IMG/VR virus record: IMGVR_UViG_3300021962_000707
Location: 1-22,424 of that record
DNA length: 22,424 nt
From: a virus
Reading direction: 5' to 3' (one strand)
The notes below the pieces were generated by a model. The model was not told the DNA's origin and ran no database searches. It saw only the letters and a list, made by a program, of their open reading frames with translations. Of the stretch, positions 1 through 8,159 are shown piece by piece; position 1 is the stretch's first letter; the number at the start of each line of letters is the position of its first letter. The position numbers and the translations under genes are program-made.

Positions 1-2016
1 GTGCGAAGAAAGTTGTAAACTATTTGCAAAGTTATCCATATTGTAGAGAACATCACAACTTTGAACAACTTCTTGTGTTTCTTGATTAGCCACAGGATTA
101 GATTGATTACTAATTGTTCCTTGATCTAATTCATCAGCATCATACAAGCCACGATTAACGTTAAAGTCTCTGAATGGTGTAGAGTTACCCTCTTCTGGAA
201 CCTCATACGATTCTCTTTGTCTTGCGCTACGTGAGTTAACAATCAATGGAGTAAACTCTGGCATTTCGTTATCTTTTGCGTCAACGTCAATTACAGGAGT
301 ACCAAGTCCAGTTCTTGGAGCACCATTACCAATGTCAATTCTAGAGCCATCAATTTTAACTCCAGCATCACCATTAACGTTGTATGTTCCTCTTGCCTCT
401 AAGTAAATACTATCAGCACGAACTCTATAATCTCCCTTAACTGCTGTGCTCATATCACCACCGACTTGTAAATCGGTATTACCTTGCACACGAGCATCCA
501 TATTTCCACCAACAGTTACGTTAGCGTTTCCGTTGACAACGATATCACATTGTCCTTGAATATTTAATTTTGCGCCATTCTTAACTACGACATCAACTTC
601 ACCCTCAACATACATAATCTTAGAACCATGTAATGCTTCATAGTGATTTCTTTCGTTGAAGTCATAACGATCTCCAACTGTTCGATTTATTTGAGTACCA
701 TTGTGATCGATTTCATAGTATGAACCTGTACGATGATATAAATTAATACGTTCAGCACGAGGTGTATCGTCTAATTCGAATACGTGTCCTGATTCTGTCG
801 CAGTTACTTTATTAAATGGATAATCTGAGTTGTAAGGAATCTCAGGTTGATTCCAAGTTGTTCCATCAAATCTTTCTGCACCTCTCCAACGTCCTGCTTC
901 TTTTTGATAGACAGAAGTCTTATCAATATCTTCGTGTCTTGCTAGTCGGTTGGTATCTGGTTCATTAAAATAACTTGGAACTCCAGTACTTGCACCATAG
1001 TTACCTGATTGAACTGAAGTAGGATTACCAATAATTCCACCATCTGGTGCTGCATCACCTACAGCTGTGTTTCCAGTATTACCTTCATAACCAGCAGCAG
1101 GAACTGTATCACCAGATCCGTTTGGTATACCACCACTTAAGAAAAATTGTTCTTCGGCTCTACGTCTACGAACTAATGCAGGTAAAACGTTACCAGCAGA
1201 TTTGTTCCACATATTAAATGCAGACGCAGATGCTTCATAATTTTGTCTATTAATTTCAGCGACAACAGTTGAACGACCAAAGCCACCTGTACCAATATTG
1301 TATGAAAGCGAAACCATCGCATCATACATTTGTTGTGTAATTAATGCACGAACATTACGTTTAACTGCTGCACCAAACGTTCGTTCAGCTAATGATTTTA
1401 ATTCTTGTGCAGCCTCTGCCTCAGTTACTGTTCCAGGATATGATGGAGTGACAGGTTGTCCTCTCCAAGTACCAGAACCATAACCGATAGAATATTGTGT
1501 GTTGTCAACATAAGCAGTTGCACTAAATCCTTCGAATTGTTTAATTAAATTTACACCAGCATCAGACAAAGTAAATGTTCTTGCTGGTCTTGCACCTGTT
1601 AATTGATTGTTAAGATCTGCTGGCTCTCCAGTAACATCTGGTTCAGGAACGTTAGGAATTACAGCCTGTTGTGTATTTTCATCAAAGGTAATTTCGCTTT
1701 GTTGAACTGATAAAGGATTTGCTGAATCATCTTGAGGAATACCAGCAACAGATCCTAGAATAATTGGTAGCTGTTGACTCTTATCGCCATCAGCAAACCA
1801 AACAATAACAATACTTCCTTCTTGAATACCTGTACTTGAAATACCCACGCCACCTACTGAACTTGAGGCAACAGGGTTTACTGGATGTGACCATGGAAGA
1901 TCGTGAGTTGGTAATACCGAAGCATCAGAAGTGTGAACTCCCATTACTCGAACTTGACATCTACCAAGTTTAAGAGGATCGTTTCTGTTTTCTACTTTAC
2001 CTGTATATAACATCAT
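1..2016 (-). CDS. gp5: Baseplate central spike / tail lysozyme, gp5-like (3' end outside window)
   Basis: The reading frame starts at 2016 (ATG, with GGAG 10 nt upstream; a second ATG follows immediately) and is open to the window edge, so at least 672 residues are present and the C-terminus is missing. An N-terminal OB-fold-like segment (about 1-95) is followed by a GH24 lysozyme domain (about 150-290) with E162 (FEGF), D171 (YVDN) and S176 (YSIGYG), matching the Glu-Asp-Thr triad of T4 lysozyme with Thr replaced by Ser. Residues about 466-560 carry short Val/Gly octad-like repeats (VNGNANVTVGG type) typical of the gp5 beta-helix needle. A further >110 residues follow the needle, unlike T4 gp5 (575 aa), where the needle is near the end. 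In T4 the protein forms the trimeric puncturing spike on gp27 and digests peptidoglycan at entry. It is last in the gp48-gp53-gp27-gp5 operon. Family known; details inferred. Confidence 0.88.
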   Translation of the reverse strand, partial: MMLYTGKVENRNDPLKLGRCQVRVMGVHTSDASVLPTHDLPWSHPVNPVASSSVGGVGISSTGIQEGSIVIVWFADGDKSQQLPIILGSVAGIPQDDSANPLSVQQSEITFDENTQQAVIPNVPEPDVTGEPADLNNQLTGARPARTFTLSDAGVNLIKQFEGFSATAYVDNTQYSIGYGSGTWRGQPVTPSYPGTVTEAEAAQELKSLAERTFGAAVKRNVRALITQQMYDAMVSLSYNIGTGGFGRSTVVAEINRQNYEASASAFNMWNKSAGNVLPALVRRRRAEEQFFLSGGIPNGSGDTVPAAGYEGNTGNTAVGDAAPDGGIIGNPTSVQSGNYGASTGVPSYFNEPDTNRLARHEDIDKTSVYQKEAGRWRGAERFDGTTWNQPEIPYNSDYPFNKVTATESGHVFELDDTPRAERINLYHRTGSYYEIDHNGTQINRTVGDRYDFNERNHYEALHGSKIMYVEGEVDVVVKNGAKLNIQGQCDIVVNGNANVTVGGNMDARVQGNTDLQVGGDMSTAVKGDYRVRADSIYLEARGTYNVNGDAGVKIDGSRIDIGNGAPRTGLGTPVIDVDAKDNEMPEFTPLIVNSRSARQRESYEVPEEGNSTPFRDFNVNRGLYDADELDQGTISNQSNPVANQETQEVVQSCDVLYNMDNFANSLQLSSH

Positions 2017-2017
2017 A

Positions 2018-3301
2018 TTATAAATTCTCCACGTCAGTTACATATGAATCTTTAATTAGTTGCATTACGCAAGTATGTTCTTTCGCATTAATTCGATGAG
2101 TTACTGTACCAACCATATACTTACCTGAAATAGTTGGATCAACATCTTCTGCATTTTCTCCAGGACGATTACTAACTGGCTGTGCACGATAAGTTGTTAA
2201 ATCAACTACTTTACCGACAGTATAATCTGTTCTTCCTGGAACAGTAATTTCTACTCTAAATGCTTCAGCTTGTGCTAATAAACTTCTTCTTTGTAAATAG
2301 AATGGCGTATTAGAAGTATCGCCATAACCATTGTGTAAACCATAATGAGTAAAGTTATTAAAGTGTGCTGCCTCTGCTGTTGCTAAGGCATTACCACTCA
2401 TTAATGGAAAGTTATTTAAATGAGGATAAGCATTAAAGTTAGTATAACCATCATACTTAAATGTTTTAAATCTTTTCGTTACGAAGTCATAAGAGGTTAA
2501 ATTAGATCTATACATACCCATATTAATACGTTCAATAAAATTAAATCCCTCTGGAATTAGCATATTCGTAACACGTTTATAATCTTCGTTTGGATTACGA
2601 CTACCTTTACCTTGAGTATCAATATCACGACGATAGTTATCTTGAATAAAACTTTGCATAGTTGATTGACGATACAAAGTGTTTAATGATAGGAAGTTAA
2701 ATCCATCTCTGTTTTCAAAGAATAAAAATGAACCAATGTTTCTTTTACTTACTGATTGTGCACAAGTGTATTGTATACAGTCAACAGGACTCCAATCATT
2801 AGCAACAAACTTAATACCATTTGCAGTATCTTCAATGTTTACTGATTTAATTGAAGTAAGTCCTATTGGATCTTCAACTAAAATTCTTTTAATAATATCG
2901 TGACAATAGCCAGATTGTGCCGAACGTAATCTTAAGTTTACATCTTTAATTGCTTCAGTAGAAATAAAATGAAGTGTGTAGGCAACAGAACGATCATTTG
3001 CACTCATACGTTCTGATAGTTTGTAGACGTAATATCTACCTTTGAATTCTTTTTCTGGGGATCCTTCGAATCCTGGAGTATAGACGTGCATCTCCAGATA
3101 CTCTTCACCGATAAGTGGGAGTTGATTAATTAAATCTAACGATTCATTAAGAACGATATTCCCTGATATAAAAGGAGAGAATAGATCCTCAAAGATCGTC
3201 ATATTCATCATTAGCATTCGAACGTCTACTTTACCTTTTTTACCAACTATTTCTAGCTGGGAAACTGAGACGTCTCCTGCAAATCGTAAATTACTAGGCA
3301 T
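2018..3301 (-). CDS. gp27: Baseplate hub protein, gp27-like
   Basis: A 427-aa protein that I call gp27-like mainly from context: it lies one base upstream of gp5 and just downstream of gp53, and its length is close to T4 gp27 (391 aa). Its N-terminal half has alternating beta-rich segments (GKVDVRMLMMNMTIFEDLF, FKGRYYVYKLSERM) resembling hub domains that form the trimeric torus linking tail tube to spike. The C-terminal segment (GKYMVGTVTHRINAKEHTC) resembles the end of hub/gpD-type proteins. In T4, gp27 trimer caps the gp5 spike and is the adaptor to the sixfold tube. No catalytic motif is visible. It could alternatively be another hub component; the structural role is fairly sure, the exact T4 number less so. 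Confidence 0.68.
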   Translation of the reverse strand: MPSNLRFAGDVSVSQLEIVGKKGKVDVRMLMMNMTIFEDLFSPFISGNIVLNESLDLINQLPLIGEEYLEMHVYTPGFEGSPEKEFKGRYYVYKLSERMSANDRSVAYTLHFISTEAIKDVNLRLRSAQSGYCHDIIKRILVEDPIGLTSIKSVNIEDTANGIKFVANDWSPVDCIQYTCAQSVSKRNIGSFLFFENRDGFNFLSLNTLYRQSTMQSFIQDNYRRDIDTQGKGSRNPNEDYKRVTNMLIPEGFNFIERINMGMYRSNLTSYDFVTKRFKTFKYDGYTNFNAYPHLNNFPLMSGNALATAEAAHFNNFTHYGLHNGYGDTSNTPFYLQRRSLLAQAEAFRVEITVPGRTDYTVGKVVDLTTYRAQPVSNRPGENAEDVDPTISGKYMVGTVTHRINAKEHTCVMQLIKDSYVTDVENL

Positions 3302-3302
3302 A

Positions 3303-3794
3303 CTACTTAATCAATCTATCAAATTGTTCCAATAATCCAAATACTAAATTTGGCTCAACCATTTTAATTCTTCTTTTTTTCTCGTTCTCTGCTATTTCCC
3401 AATCCCTATAACTTAATGGAATAGCACCTTGTGTTGATGAATCAACAACAAGACCATCTTTAACATAATGCTTTGTTGCACTAGGATTAGTATACTTAGT
3501 GGCAATAAGTTCTTCTAAGTTTGTAGCTGTTAAAGGAAAATCATTATAAACATCATAACGATCATTAACTAACATAATTACCCAGTGTAGTTCTGCATTC
3601 TTATAAAACTTTTCTGCTACGATTTCTGGTGTTTCACCATCTTTCATATCGTAGTATTGCCACATTGTTAAGCCAGAAAGTGCTTGCTTTTTAACTCTAA
3701 CATTTGTAGTAATATCAGATAAAACTTTCAATACATCTTTATTGTTTTCTTTTAACTGATAATAAATCTTAGGGAATTTTTGGAAGTAAGCCAT
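3303..3794 (-). CDS. gp53: Baseplate wedge protein gp53
   Basis: A 163-aa protein matching T4-type gp53. The N-terminus (MAYFQKFPKIYY) and the central stretch MWQYYDMKDGETPEIVAEKF followed by NAELHWVIMLVND are characteristic; the latter resembles a LysM-like fold described for gp53. In T4, gp53 joins neighbouring baseplate wedges around the hub. It shares an overlapping junction with the upstream gp48-like gene (its ATG overlaps that gene's TAA by one base) and is separated from the gp27-like gene by one base, consistent with one translationally coupled baseplate operon. Confidence 0.85.
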   Translation of the reverse strand: MAYFQKFPKIYYQLKENNKDVLKVLSDITTNVRVKKQALSGLTMWQYYDMKDGETPEIVAEKFYKNAELHWVIMLVNDRYDVYNDFPLTATNLEELIATKYTNPSATKHYVKDGLVVDSSTQGAIPLSYRDWEIAENEKKRRIKMVEPNLVFGLLEQFDRLIK

Positions 3795-4966
3795 TATTTA
3801 ACTACCTCACCAGTTGCTGCTAAAGTTTCTCTAGTCATAATTGTAAGTTCTTTAAACTCAAGCGTTAAGTTGATTTGAGTAGGTGCACCATTAGCAAAAG
3901 AAGTAAACTGTCCTTGTGGAGAATAGTTTACGTTCATTGATGTTAATACACAAGCTGTGTGTCTATGCACATAATCGTTTTCGTTTCCACCTGCATAATA
4001 GTAAATATCAAATTCAGATGGATAAGTAAATAAGAAACCACTAGCATCTTTAAACTCAGGATGCATATGGTACTTGAATTCGTCTATAATTCTTTTAACG
4101 TTGTCTGTTTCTGTTAAATCACGAGGATAAAACTGATAATCAAAAGTGAATGATCTAAAATCAACACCTTTGAACACTTGTTCTTTTTTAGGGTTTGATG
4201 CGACACCAGAAAGAGCAGATAAAGAATCTCCTAATGGACTTGCTGCAAGTCCTGCAGATGCTGCAATTGGTCCAAGATCTCTAGCTAAATCTCTACCAAG
4301 AGATGATGCTGCTCCAGTTATACCACCCTCAGAAAATGCACCGACAGTATTTACCCCAGCATTAACAAGAGCAGTACCACCTGCCATCATTGCTTGTGCA
4401 CCCATTGTATCGGTATCTTCGTAATTAACACCGTAACGAATAGCCCAGTTATTTGGTAAGTGTAATGCGATTGCTGTTTTAAGTCTTTTAAGTGGCTTAC
4501 TAAATTCTCTTTGTGCTGCTACACTGGCAGTGTCTAAACCATTTGTAACATCTGATGCAGTCATATCAGATAGATAAGTACTTGTTCCAAATCCTATTGC
4601 TGCTCCAATTGGTCCACCACCTCGAACTCCTAAAGCATCACCAATAAAAGTACCAGCTATTAAACTTGCGCCAGTATTTGCTCCGATAACTGCTGCATTC
4701 GTATATCCTCTTCCATTTAGATCTCTACCAACTCGACTTGTTACATTCGGAATTGTAGATCCAGGATTGTCTCTAACTAACTTAGAATCTTCTTGAACAT
4801 TAATATAGAACATAACATAGTTGTTACCATATTGATTAACTCCATTTTCACCTACACCTAGCAAATCCGAAGGATACGTATGTTCCTCTGGTTTATATGA
4901 TTCTGCTGCACTACCTGAAGAGGTATTGCCGATGTTAGCGTCTGAAATTGGATCTAGAAATGCCAT
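3794..4966 (-). CDS. gp48: Baseplate tail tube cap / tube-initiator protein, gp48-like
   Basis: A 390-aa protein. The C-terminal third (from about residue 265) carries the tail-tube fold signature seen in gp19/gp48/gp54 relatives (VDFRSFTFDYQFYPRD, then IDEFKYHMHPE and LTSMNVNYSPQGQFTSF, then INLTLEFKELTIMTRE). The middle is Ala/Gly-rich with low complexity (about 90-260), including hydrophobic stretches. In T4, gp48 and gp54 sit on top of the hub and nucleate tail tube polymerisation. A second, distinct tube-like protein lies at 6108-6959, so I assign gp48 here and gp54 there; the two labels could be swapped. It is the first gene of the leftward baseplate operon, about 80 nt downstream of a CTAAATA late-promoter motif on the same strand. 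AGGA lies about 10 nt before the ATG. Confidence 0.75.
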   Translation of the reverse strand: MAFLDPISDANIGNTSSGSAAESYKPEEHTYPSDLLGVGENGVNQYGNNYVMFYINVQEDSKLVRDNPGSTIPNVTSRVGRDLNGRGYTNAAVIGANTGASLIAGTFIGDALGVRGGGPIGAAIGFGTSTYLSDMTASDVTNGLDTASVAAQREFSKPLKRLKTAIALHLPNNWAIRYGVNYEDTDTMGAQAMMAGGTALVNAGVNTVGAFSEGGITGAASSLGRDLARDLGPIAASAGLAASPLGDSLSALSGVASNPKKEQVFKGVDFRSFTFDYQFYPRDLTETDNVKRIIDEFKYHMHPEFKDASGFLFTYPSEFDIYYYAGGNENDYVHRHTACVLTSMNVNYSPQGQFTSFANGAPTQINLTLEFKELTIMTRETLAATGEVVK

Positions 4967-4982
4967 TTGTTAGTTATTCCTA

Positions 4983-4989
4983 CTAAATA
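4983..4989 (+). promoter_or_regulatory. Late promoter motif CTAAATA (rightward)
   Basis: CTAAATA resembles the T4 late -10 box TATAAATA and the related motif of marine T4-like phages. It points rightward into the gp4-led structural operon, 65 nt before the gp4 start. A second copy follows at 5004-5010. Confidence 0.5.
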
Positions 4990-5003
4990 TGTTTACGCAT
5001 GAA

Positions 5004-5010
5004 CTAAATA
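5004..5010 (+). promoter_or_regulatory. Late promoter motif CTAAATA (rightward, second copy)
   Basis: Second CTAAATA in the gp48/gp4 divergent spacer, 44 nt before the gp4 start. It fits a late promoter read by sigma gp55/gp33-modified RNA polymerase; a gp33 gene is present in this window. Confidence 0.5.
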
Positions 5011-5043
5011 GAATGCGAATTGTTTTTTCTTAACTACATAGAT

Positions 5044-5050
5044 TATTTAG
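5044..5050 (-). promoter_or_regulatory. Late promoter motif CTAAATA (leftward)
   Basis: On the minus strand the sequence reads CTAAATAATC, about 78 nt upstream of the gp48-like start. It would drive the leftward baseplate operon, making 4967-5053 a bidirectional late control region. Confidence 0.5.
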
Positions 5051-5053
5051 GCG

Positions 5054-5491
5054 ATGTATCATAAACGAAAATATAAACCCATGTTCCCTGAAAAATATAA
5101 AGGGGATCCTACTAGTATTATAATGCGAAGTTCGTGGGAGACCAGATTTGCAAACTGGTGCGACAGAACCTCATCTGTTATAAGTTGGAAGTCCGAAGAG
5201 ACGATTATACCTTATCGGTCACCGATCGACAATCGTATACATCGTTATTTCGTAGACTTTCAAATACAAGTCCGTGATAAAGATGGACTACTCAAGACTT
5301 ATTTAGTAGAAATTAAACCATTTAATCAAACAAAACCACCTATTTTTCCTGGAAGAAGGACTGTTAGATACCTAAATGAAGCAAAGGATTACGTAATAAA
5401 CCAAGCGAAATGGGAGTTTGCTCGTAAATACGCTGAAGATAGAGGGTATCAGTTTATAGTTCTTACAGAAAACGAATTAGGATTAGCATAG
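5054..5491 (+). CDS. gp4: Head completion protein gp4 (nuclease-fold)
   Basis: A 145-aa protein, close to the 150 aa of T4 gp4 (also called gp50/65). It shows a TnsA/PD-(D/E)XK-like layout: SWETRFANW (E29), FVDF (D68), then LVEIKP with E86 and K88. These are the residues expected of the nuclease core. In T4, gp4 acts on the packaged head before neck and tail attachment. It is the first gene of the rightward structural operon, opposite the gp48-like gene, which matches the T4 pattern of gp4 lying near gp53 and gp5. The Shine-Dalgarno is poor (AGG close to the ATG), so a start at Met10 (5081) cannot be excluded. Confidence 0.85.
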   Translation: MYHKRKYKPMFPEKYKGDPTSIIMRSSWETRFANWCDRTSSVISWKSEETIIPYRSPIDNRIHRYFVDFQIQVRDKDGLLKTYLVEIKPFNQTKPPIFPGRRTVRYLNEAKDYVINQAKWEFARKYAEDRGYQFIVLTENELGLA

Positions 5492-5496
5492 GATAA

Positions 5497-5503
5497 CTAA
5501 ATA
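5497..5503 (+). promoter_or_regulatory. Possible late promoter motif CTAAATA
   Basis: CTAAATA occurs between gp4 and the next gene but only 5 nt before its ATG, so transcription from it would give an almost leaderless message. It may be real or chance. Confidence 0.25.
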
Positions 5504-5508
5504 ATAAT

Positions 5509-6108
5509 ATGGCAAAAGCACAAACAGCATCAGACGTCTTTGCAAAGTATCAGCAAGATCGAAACATAGCAAAGAAAGCACAAAGTTGGTTCAACAAACA
5601 AGCTGTTGAACTAAATCGTGCACGTATTCAACCTAATAAGTTGATGCGAGCAGGAGGTGGCTCAGACGCACAATTAAAGAATCGTGTAATGCCTGGAAAG
5701 TTATACATGTTCTTTTATGAAGCAAAAGGTAAGGACGATCTTCCTTATTGGGATCAGTTTCCTTTAGTATTTCCTTTTGATAGAACAGCAGATAGTTTTA
5801 TAGGGTTAAATATGCATTACTTGCCTTATATACTTCGTGTTCGTTTATTAGATCGTTTATTATCGTATTCAACAAACACAAAGATGGATCAAACAACTCG
5901 ATTAAAGTTTCAATGGGCAACTGTTAAATCAGCAAGTAGACTTGCTTTAGCCAAACCTTGTGTTCATAAGTATTTAATTAGCCACGTTAAAAGTCAATTT
6001 TTAGAAGTAGACGCAAGCCAGTGGTTTACTGCGATGATGTTACCTGTAGAAAGATTTACAGGTGCTAGCAAACAAGCAGTATGGGCAGAAAGTTTTGGGA
6101 GAGTATAA
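5509..6108 (+). CDS. Conserved T4-type virion/assembly protein of unknown function
   Basis: A 199-aa basic protein. It contains a block I recognise as conserved among T4-like phages (PGKLYMFFYEAKGKDDLPYW, then FPLVFPFD and IGLNMHYLPY) but to which I cannot attach a sure function. The C-terminal part (KPCVHKYLISHVKS, MMLPVERFTGASKQAVW) is also of conserved appearance. The gene sits between gp4 and a tube-initiator gene and shares a TAATG stop/start overlap with the latter, so it is expressed with structural genes. By synteny with T4, where gene 2 (DNA end protector, 274 aa) neighbours gene 4, a gp2-like role is conceivable, but the length differs and I do not claim it. No SD is close to the ATG (AGGA is 15 nt away). 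Confidence 0.8.
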   Translation: MAKAQTASDVFAKYQQDRNIAKKAQSWFNKQAVELNRARIQPNKLMRAGGGSDAQLKNRVMPGKLYMFFYEAKGKDDLPYWDQFPLVFPFDRTADSFIGLNMHYLPYILRVRLLDRLLSYSTNTKMDQTTRLKFQWATVKSASRLALAKPCVHKYLISHVKSQFLEVDASQWFTAMMLPVERFTGASKQAVWAESFGRV

Positions 6109-6959
6109 TGTCAGTTAACGAAGCACCAGTATTAAATTTATCCGATTTTATCTCTAAGGTAAAAACTGGAGGACTAGCACGTGCAAATAGATTTGGTGTA
6201 GTTATAACTCCACCACGATCATTAGAAGTTGTAAGATCTCCATCACGTGGTCGTGTTATTAATACAGATTTCACTACTCGTGATCTATTTTTATTTTGTG
6301 ATTCAGCCCAACTTCCTGGACTTAACTTTGCATCAACACAAGCAAGAACGTTTGGCGAATATCGTGAAATGCCATACGAGAAATTGTTTGATACAGTAAC
6401 TCTTACTTTTTTTGTTGACAATCAAATGCATGTTCGTAGATTTTGGGAAGGATGGCTAAACGTAATTCAAGATCCGTATACAAGACACATGAGTTACTAC
6501 AACGACTATGTCGCACCTATTACTATTCACGTATATGATGTTCAAAATTTACATCGTTATGCTATTACTTTACACGAAGCATATCCAAAAACAGTTGCAT
6601 CAATGCAGTTAGATAGTACATCACGTGATCTATTAAAAATTTCCGTAACGATTCAATATAAATATTTTACGACAACATTCTTCGGAAAACCTAATAATGA
6701 ACAAATAGAACAAGCAGCAATATTTTCTACTTCAATTGGCGATGTTGCATCACAAATTACTGCACAGACAACTTCTGTTCCGAATGATTATATGAATGCA
6801 TGGGATAACTACCAAGAAAGTTTTAATAATCTAGCAGTACAGCAAGAAAACCAATTTAATAATCCGATTTCTTCAGCAACTCCAGTGGGGCAAGAAGAAC
6901 CAACAACTGATCCTATGGCTCAATGGGCAGCAGCGAATCCACTAGACGTTAGTGCATAA
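6108..6959 (+). CDS. gp54: Tail tube-like baseplate protein, gp54-like tube initiator
   Basis: I place the start at 6108, where the ATG overlaps the previous TAA (TAATG) and follows a GGGAGAG Shine-Dalgarno; the frame is open 27 nt further upstream but lacks a ribosome site. The 283-aa product has the tail-tube fold pattern: SKVKTGGLARANRFGVVI near the N-terminus, LFLFCDSAQLPG, VTLTFFVDNQMHVRRFWEGW, and a terminal strand series ending KISVTIQYKYFTT. This pattern is shared by gp19 tube protein and gp54. In T4, gp54 crowns the baseplate and primes tube growth. About 80 C-terminal residues are Gln/Asn/Pro-rich and likely disordered. gp19 itself is less likely, since gp19 is usually shorter and next to the sheath gene. 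Confidence 0.72.
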   Translation: MSVNEAPVLNLSDFISKVKTGGLARANRFGVVITPPRSLEVVRSPSRGRVINTDFTTRDLFLFCDSAQLPGLNFASTQARTFGEYREMPYEKLFDTVTLTFFVDNQMHVRRFWEGWLNVIQDPYTRHMSYYNDYVAPITIHVYDVQNLHRYAITLHEAYPKTVASMQLDSTSRDLLKISVTIQYKYFTTTFFGKPNNEQIEQAAIFSTSIGDVASQITAQTTSVPNDYMNAWDNYQESFNNLAVQQENQFNNPISSATPVGQEEPTTDPMAQWAAANPLDVSA

Positions 6960-6969
6960 GGTATAAAAA

Positions 6970-7395
6970 ATGACAAAAATAGATAATAATTTAAGTGAAA
7001 CATTTGGTTTAGAAAAACCAATAGAGAATCCAATTGAAGTAATGCCTAAACGTGAGGTGGCTCCAGTTGATAAGAATTTAGATAAGATTGATAGTGATTA
7101 TAACGACAGTCGTGGTAATTTACACAATCTACTAGAAAAGGGTGAAGAAGCATTACTTCACGCTTTAGAAGTTGCAAAACAATCAGAACACCCAAGAGCA
7201 TTTGAAGTGGTGGGTAATATGATCAAGCAACTAGCTGATGTAAACCAACAATTAATGGAATTACATAAGCAACGACAATCCTTTGATGATAAAAAAGACA
7301 AGGGATCTGATGCGAGAAGTGTAACCAACAACGCAATCTTTGTTGGATCTACATCTGAATTAAATAAAATGATTGGTAAATTAAAAGGAGAATAA
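6970..7395 (+). CDS. gp16: Small terminase subunit gp16
   Basis: A 141-aa protein matching T4-type gp16 (164 aa in T4). The first 45 residues are variable. The core then has DYNDSRGNLHNLLEKGEEAL, SEHPRAFEVVGNMIKQLADV and QQLMELHKQ, a helical hairpin that in gp16 forms the oligomeric ring. Near the C-terminus is NNAIFVGSTSELNKMI, corresponding to the NATVFMGSPTELM segment of T4 gp16. The protein regulates the gp17 packaging motor and recognises DNA for packaging. It lies among tail genes rather than beside gp17, which is not in this window. It is followed after 3 nt by gp26, with AAAGGAG near its own 3' end serving as the next ribosome site. Confidence 0.88.
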   Translation: MTKIDNNLSETFGLEKPIENPIEVMPKREVAPVDKNLDKIDSDYNDSRGNLHNLLEKGEEALLHALEVAKQSEHPRAFEVVGNMIKQLADVNQQLMELHKQRQSFDDKKDKGSDARSVTNNAIFVGSTSELNKMIGKLKGE

Positions 7396-7398
7396 ATT

Positions 7399-8136
7399 AT
7401 GGCTTTGCCTATTTCGAGTACTCCTACGTATACCGTAGTTGTACCAAGTTTAGAGAAGGAAGTTAAGTTCCGTCCTTTTCTAGTAAAAGATGAAAAAGCA
7501 TTACTTATTGCTCAGCAGTCAGAAGATCCTAAAGTTATGGTCAACACTCTGAGGAATGTAATTACAAATTGCATAATTGATAAGGATGTAAATACAGAAA
7601 AACTAGCTACGTTCGATCTAGAGTATTTGTTTACTCAAATTCGTGCGAAGTCAGTAGGAGAATTAGTTGAGTTAATCTTTAGCTGTCAGCAACCATCGTG
7701 TAAAGATAACGATAAAGCAAAAGTAAAGGTTAGCATCGACATTACAGGAATTACAGTAGAAAAGAATCTAGAACATACTAGCAAGATTAGTTTGTTTGAC
7801 GATGTAGGTGTGGTAATGAAGTATCCATCAGTTGAGGCTCTGACTAGTATTCAGAAACAAACAGATGGTAAAAACGCTGAGTTGATCGCTAGTATTTTCG
7901 GCATTATGGCTGAGAGTATTGATCAAATTTATAAAGGCGAGGAAGTATACCACTCTAAAGATTCTACAAAAGAAGAGTTGTTACAATTCGTAGAGAATTT
8001 AACTTCTGAACAGTTTGCGAAACTACAAAAGTTTTTCAACACTATGCCGAAGTTAACTAAGACAGTTGAGTACGATTGTCCTGTATGTAAACATCATAAC
8101 GTCTCGAAGCTGGAAGGGTTACAAAGTTTTTTTTAA
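7399..8136 (+). CDS. gp26: Baseplate hub / tail assembly chaperone gp26 (0-frame product)
   Basis: A 245-aa protein of the T4-type gp26 family: opening MALPISSTPTYTVVVPSLEK, then KFRPFLVKDEKALLIA, a conserved N-terminal signature. Four cysteines form an apparent zinc site, C96/C101 (CQQPSC) and C227/C230 (CPVC), bringing the middle and the C-terminus together. T4 gp26 is 208 aa and needed for hub assembly. A strong AAAGGAG site precedes the ATG. The last codons run AGT TTT TTT TAA, and a -1 slip on this T8 run extends the protein (see the slippery-site entry). Its position directly before the tape measure gene is where lambda G and G-T chaperones lie, so gp26 probably helps load or protect the tape measure protein; that role is inference. 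Confidence 0.85.
   Translation: MALPISSTPTYTVVVPSLEKEVKFRPFLVKDEKALLIAQQSEDPKVMVNTLRNVITNCIIDKDVNTEKLATFDLEYLFTQIRAKSVGELVELIFSCQQPSCKDNDKAKVKVSIDITGITVEKNLEHTSKISLFDDVGVVMKYPSVEALTSIQKQTDGKNAELIASIFGIMAESIDQIYKGEEVYHSKDSTKEELLQFVENLTSEQFAKLQKFFNTMPKLTKTVEYDCPVCKHHNVSKLEGLQSFF
8127..8133 (+). promoter_or_regulatory. Slippery heptamer T-TTT-TTT for -1 frameshifting, gp26 to gp51-like extension
   Basis: Eight T residues (8127-8134) precede the gp26 TAA. Read in the gp26 frame the P and A sites are TTT TTT, both able to re-pair after a -1 slip. The -1 frame then continues without stop (FFLINLSHESLMNHYK...) to TAA at 8325-8327, giving a fusion of about 308 residues. A +1 slip meets a stop almost at once. 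The -1 frame is closed upstream by TAA at 8097-8099. A 7-bp complementarity, 8140-8146 with 8215-8221, begins 6 nt after the heptamer, and a 5-bp hairpin (TTGCA/TGCAA, 8182-8195) lies within its loop; either could stimulate slippage. Confidence 0.72.
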
Positions 8137-8159
8137 TTAACCTCAGCCACGAGTCTTTA

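Noticed and set aside
4146-4424. 92-codon plus-strand frame
   Set aside because: Antisense to the Ala/Gly-rich middle of the gp48-like gene; composition mirrors it and no SD is present.
6065-6421. 118-codon minus-strand frame
   Set aside because: Antisense to the gp54-like gene, crosses the TAATG junction, no SD; an overlap shadow.
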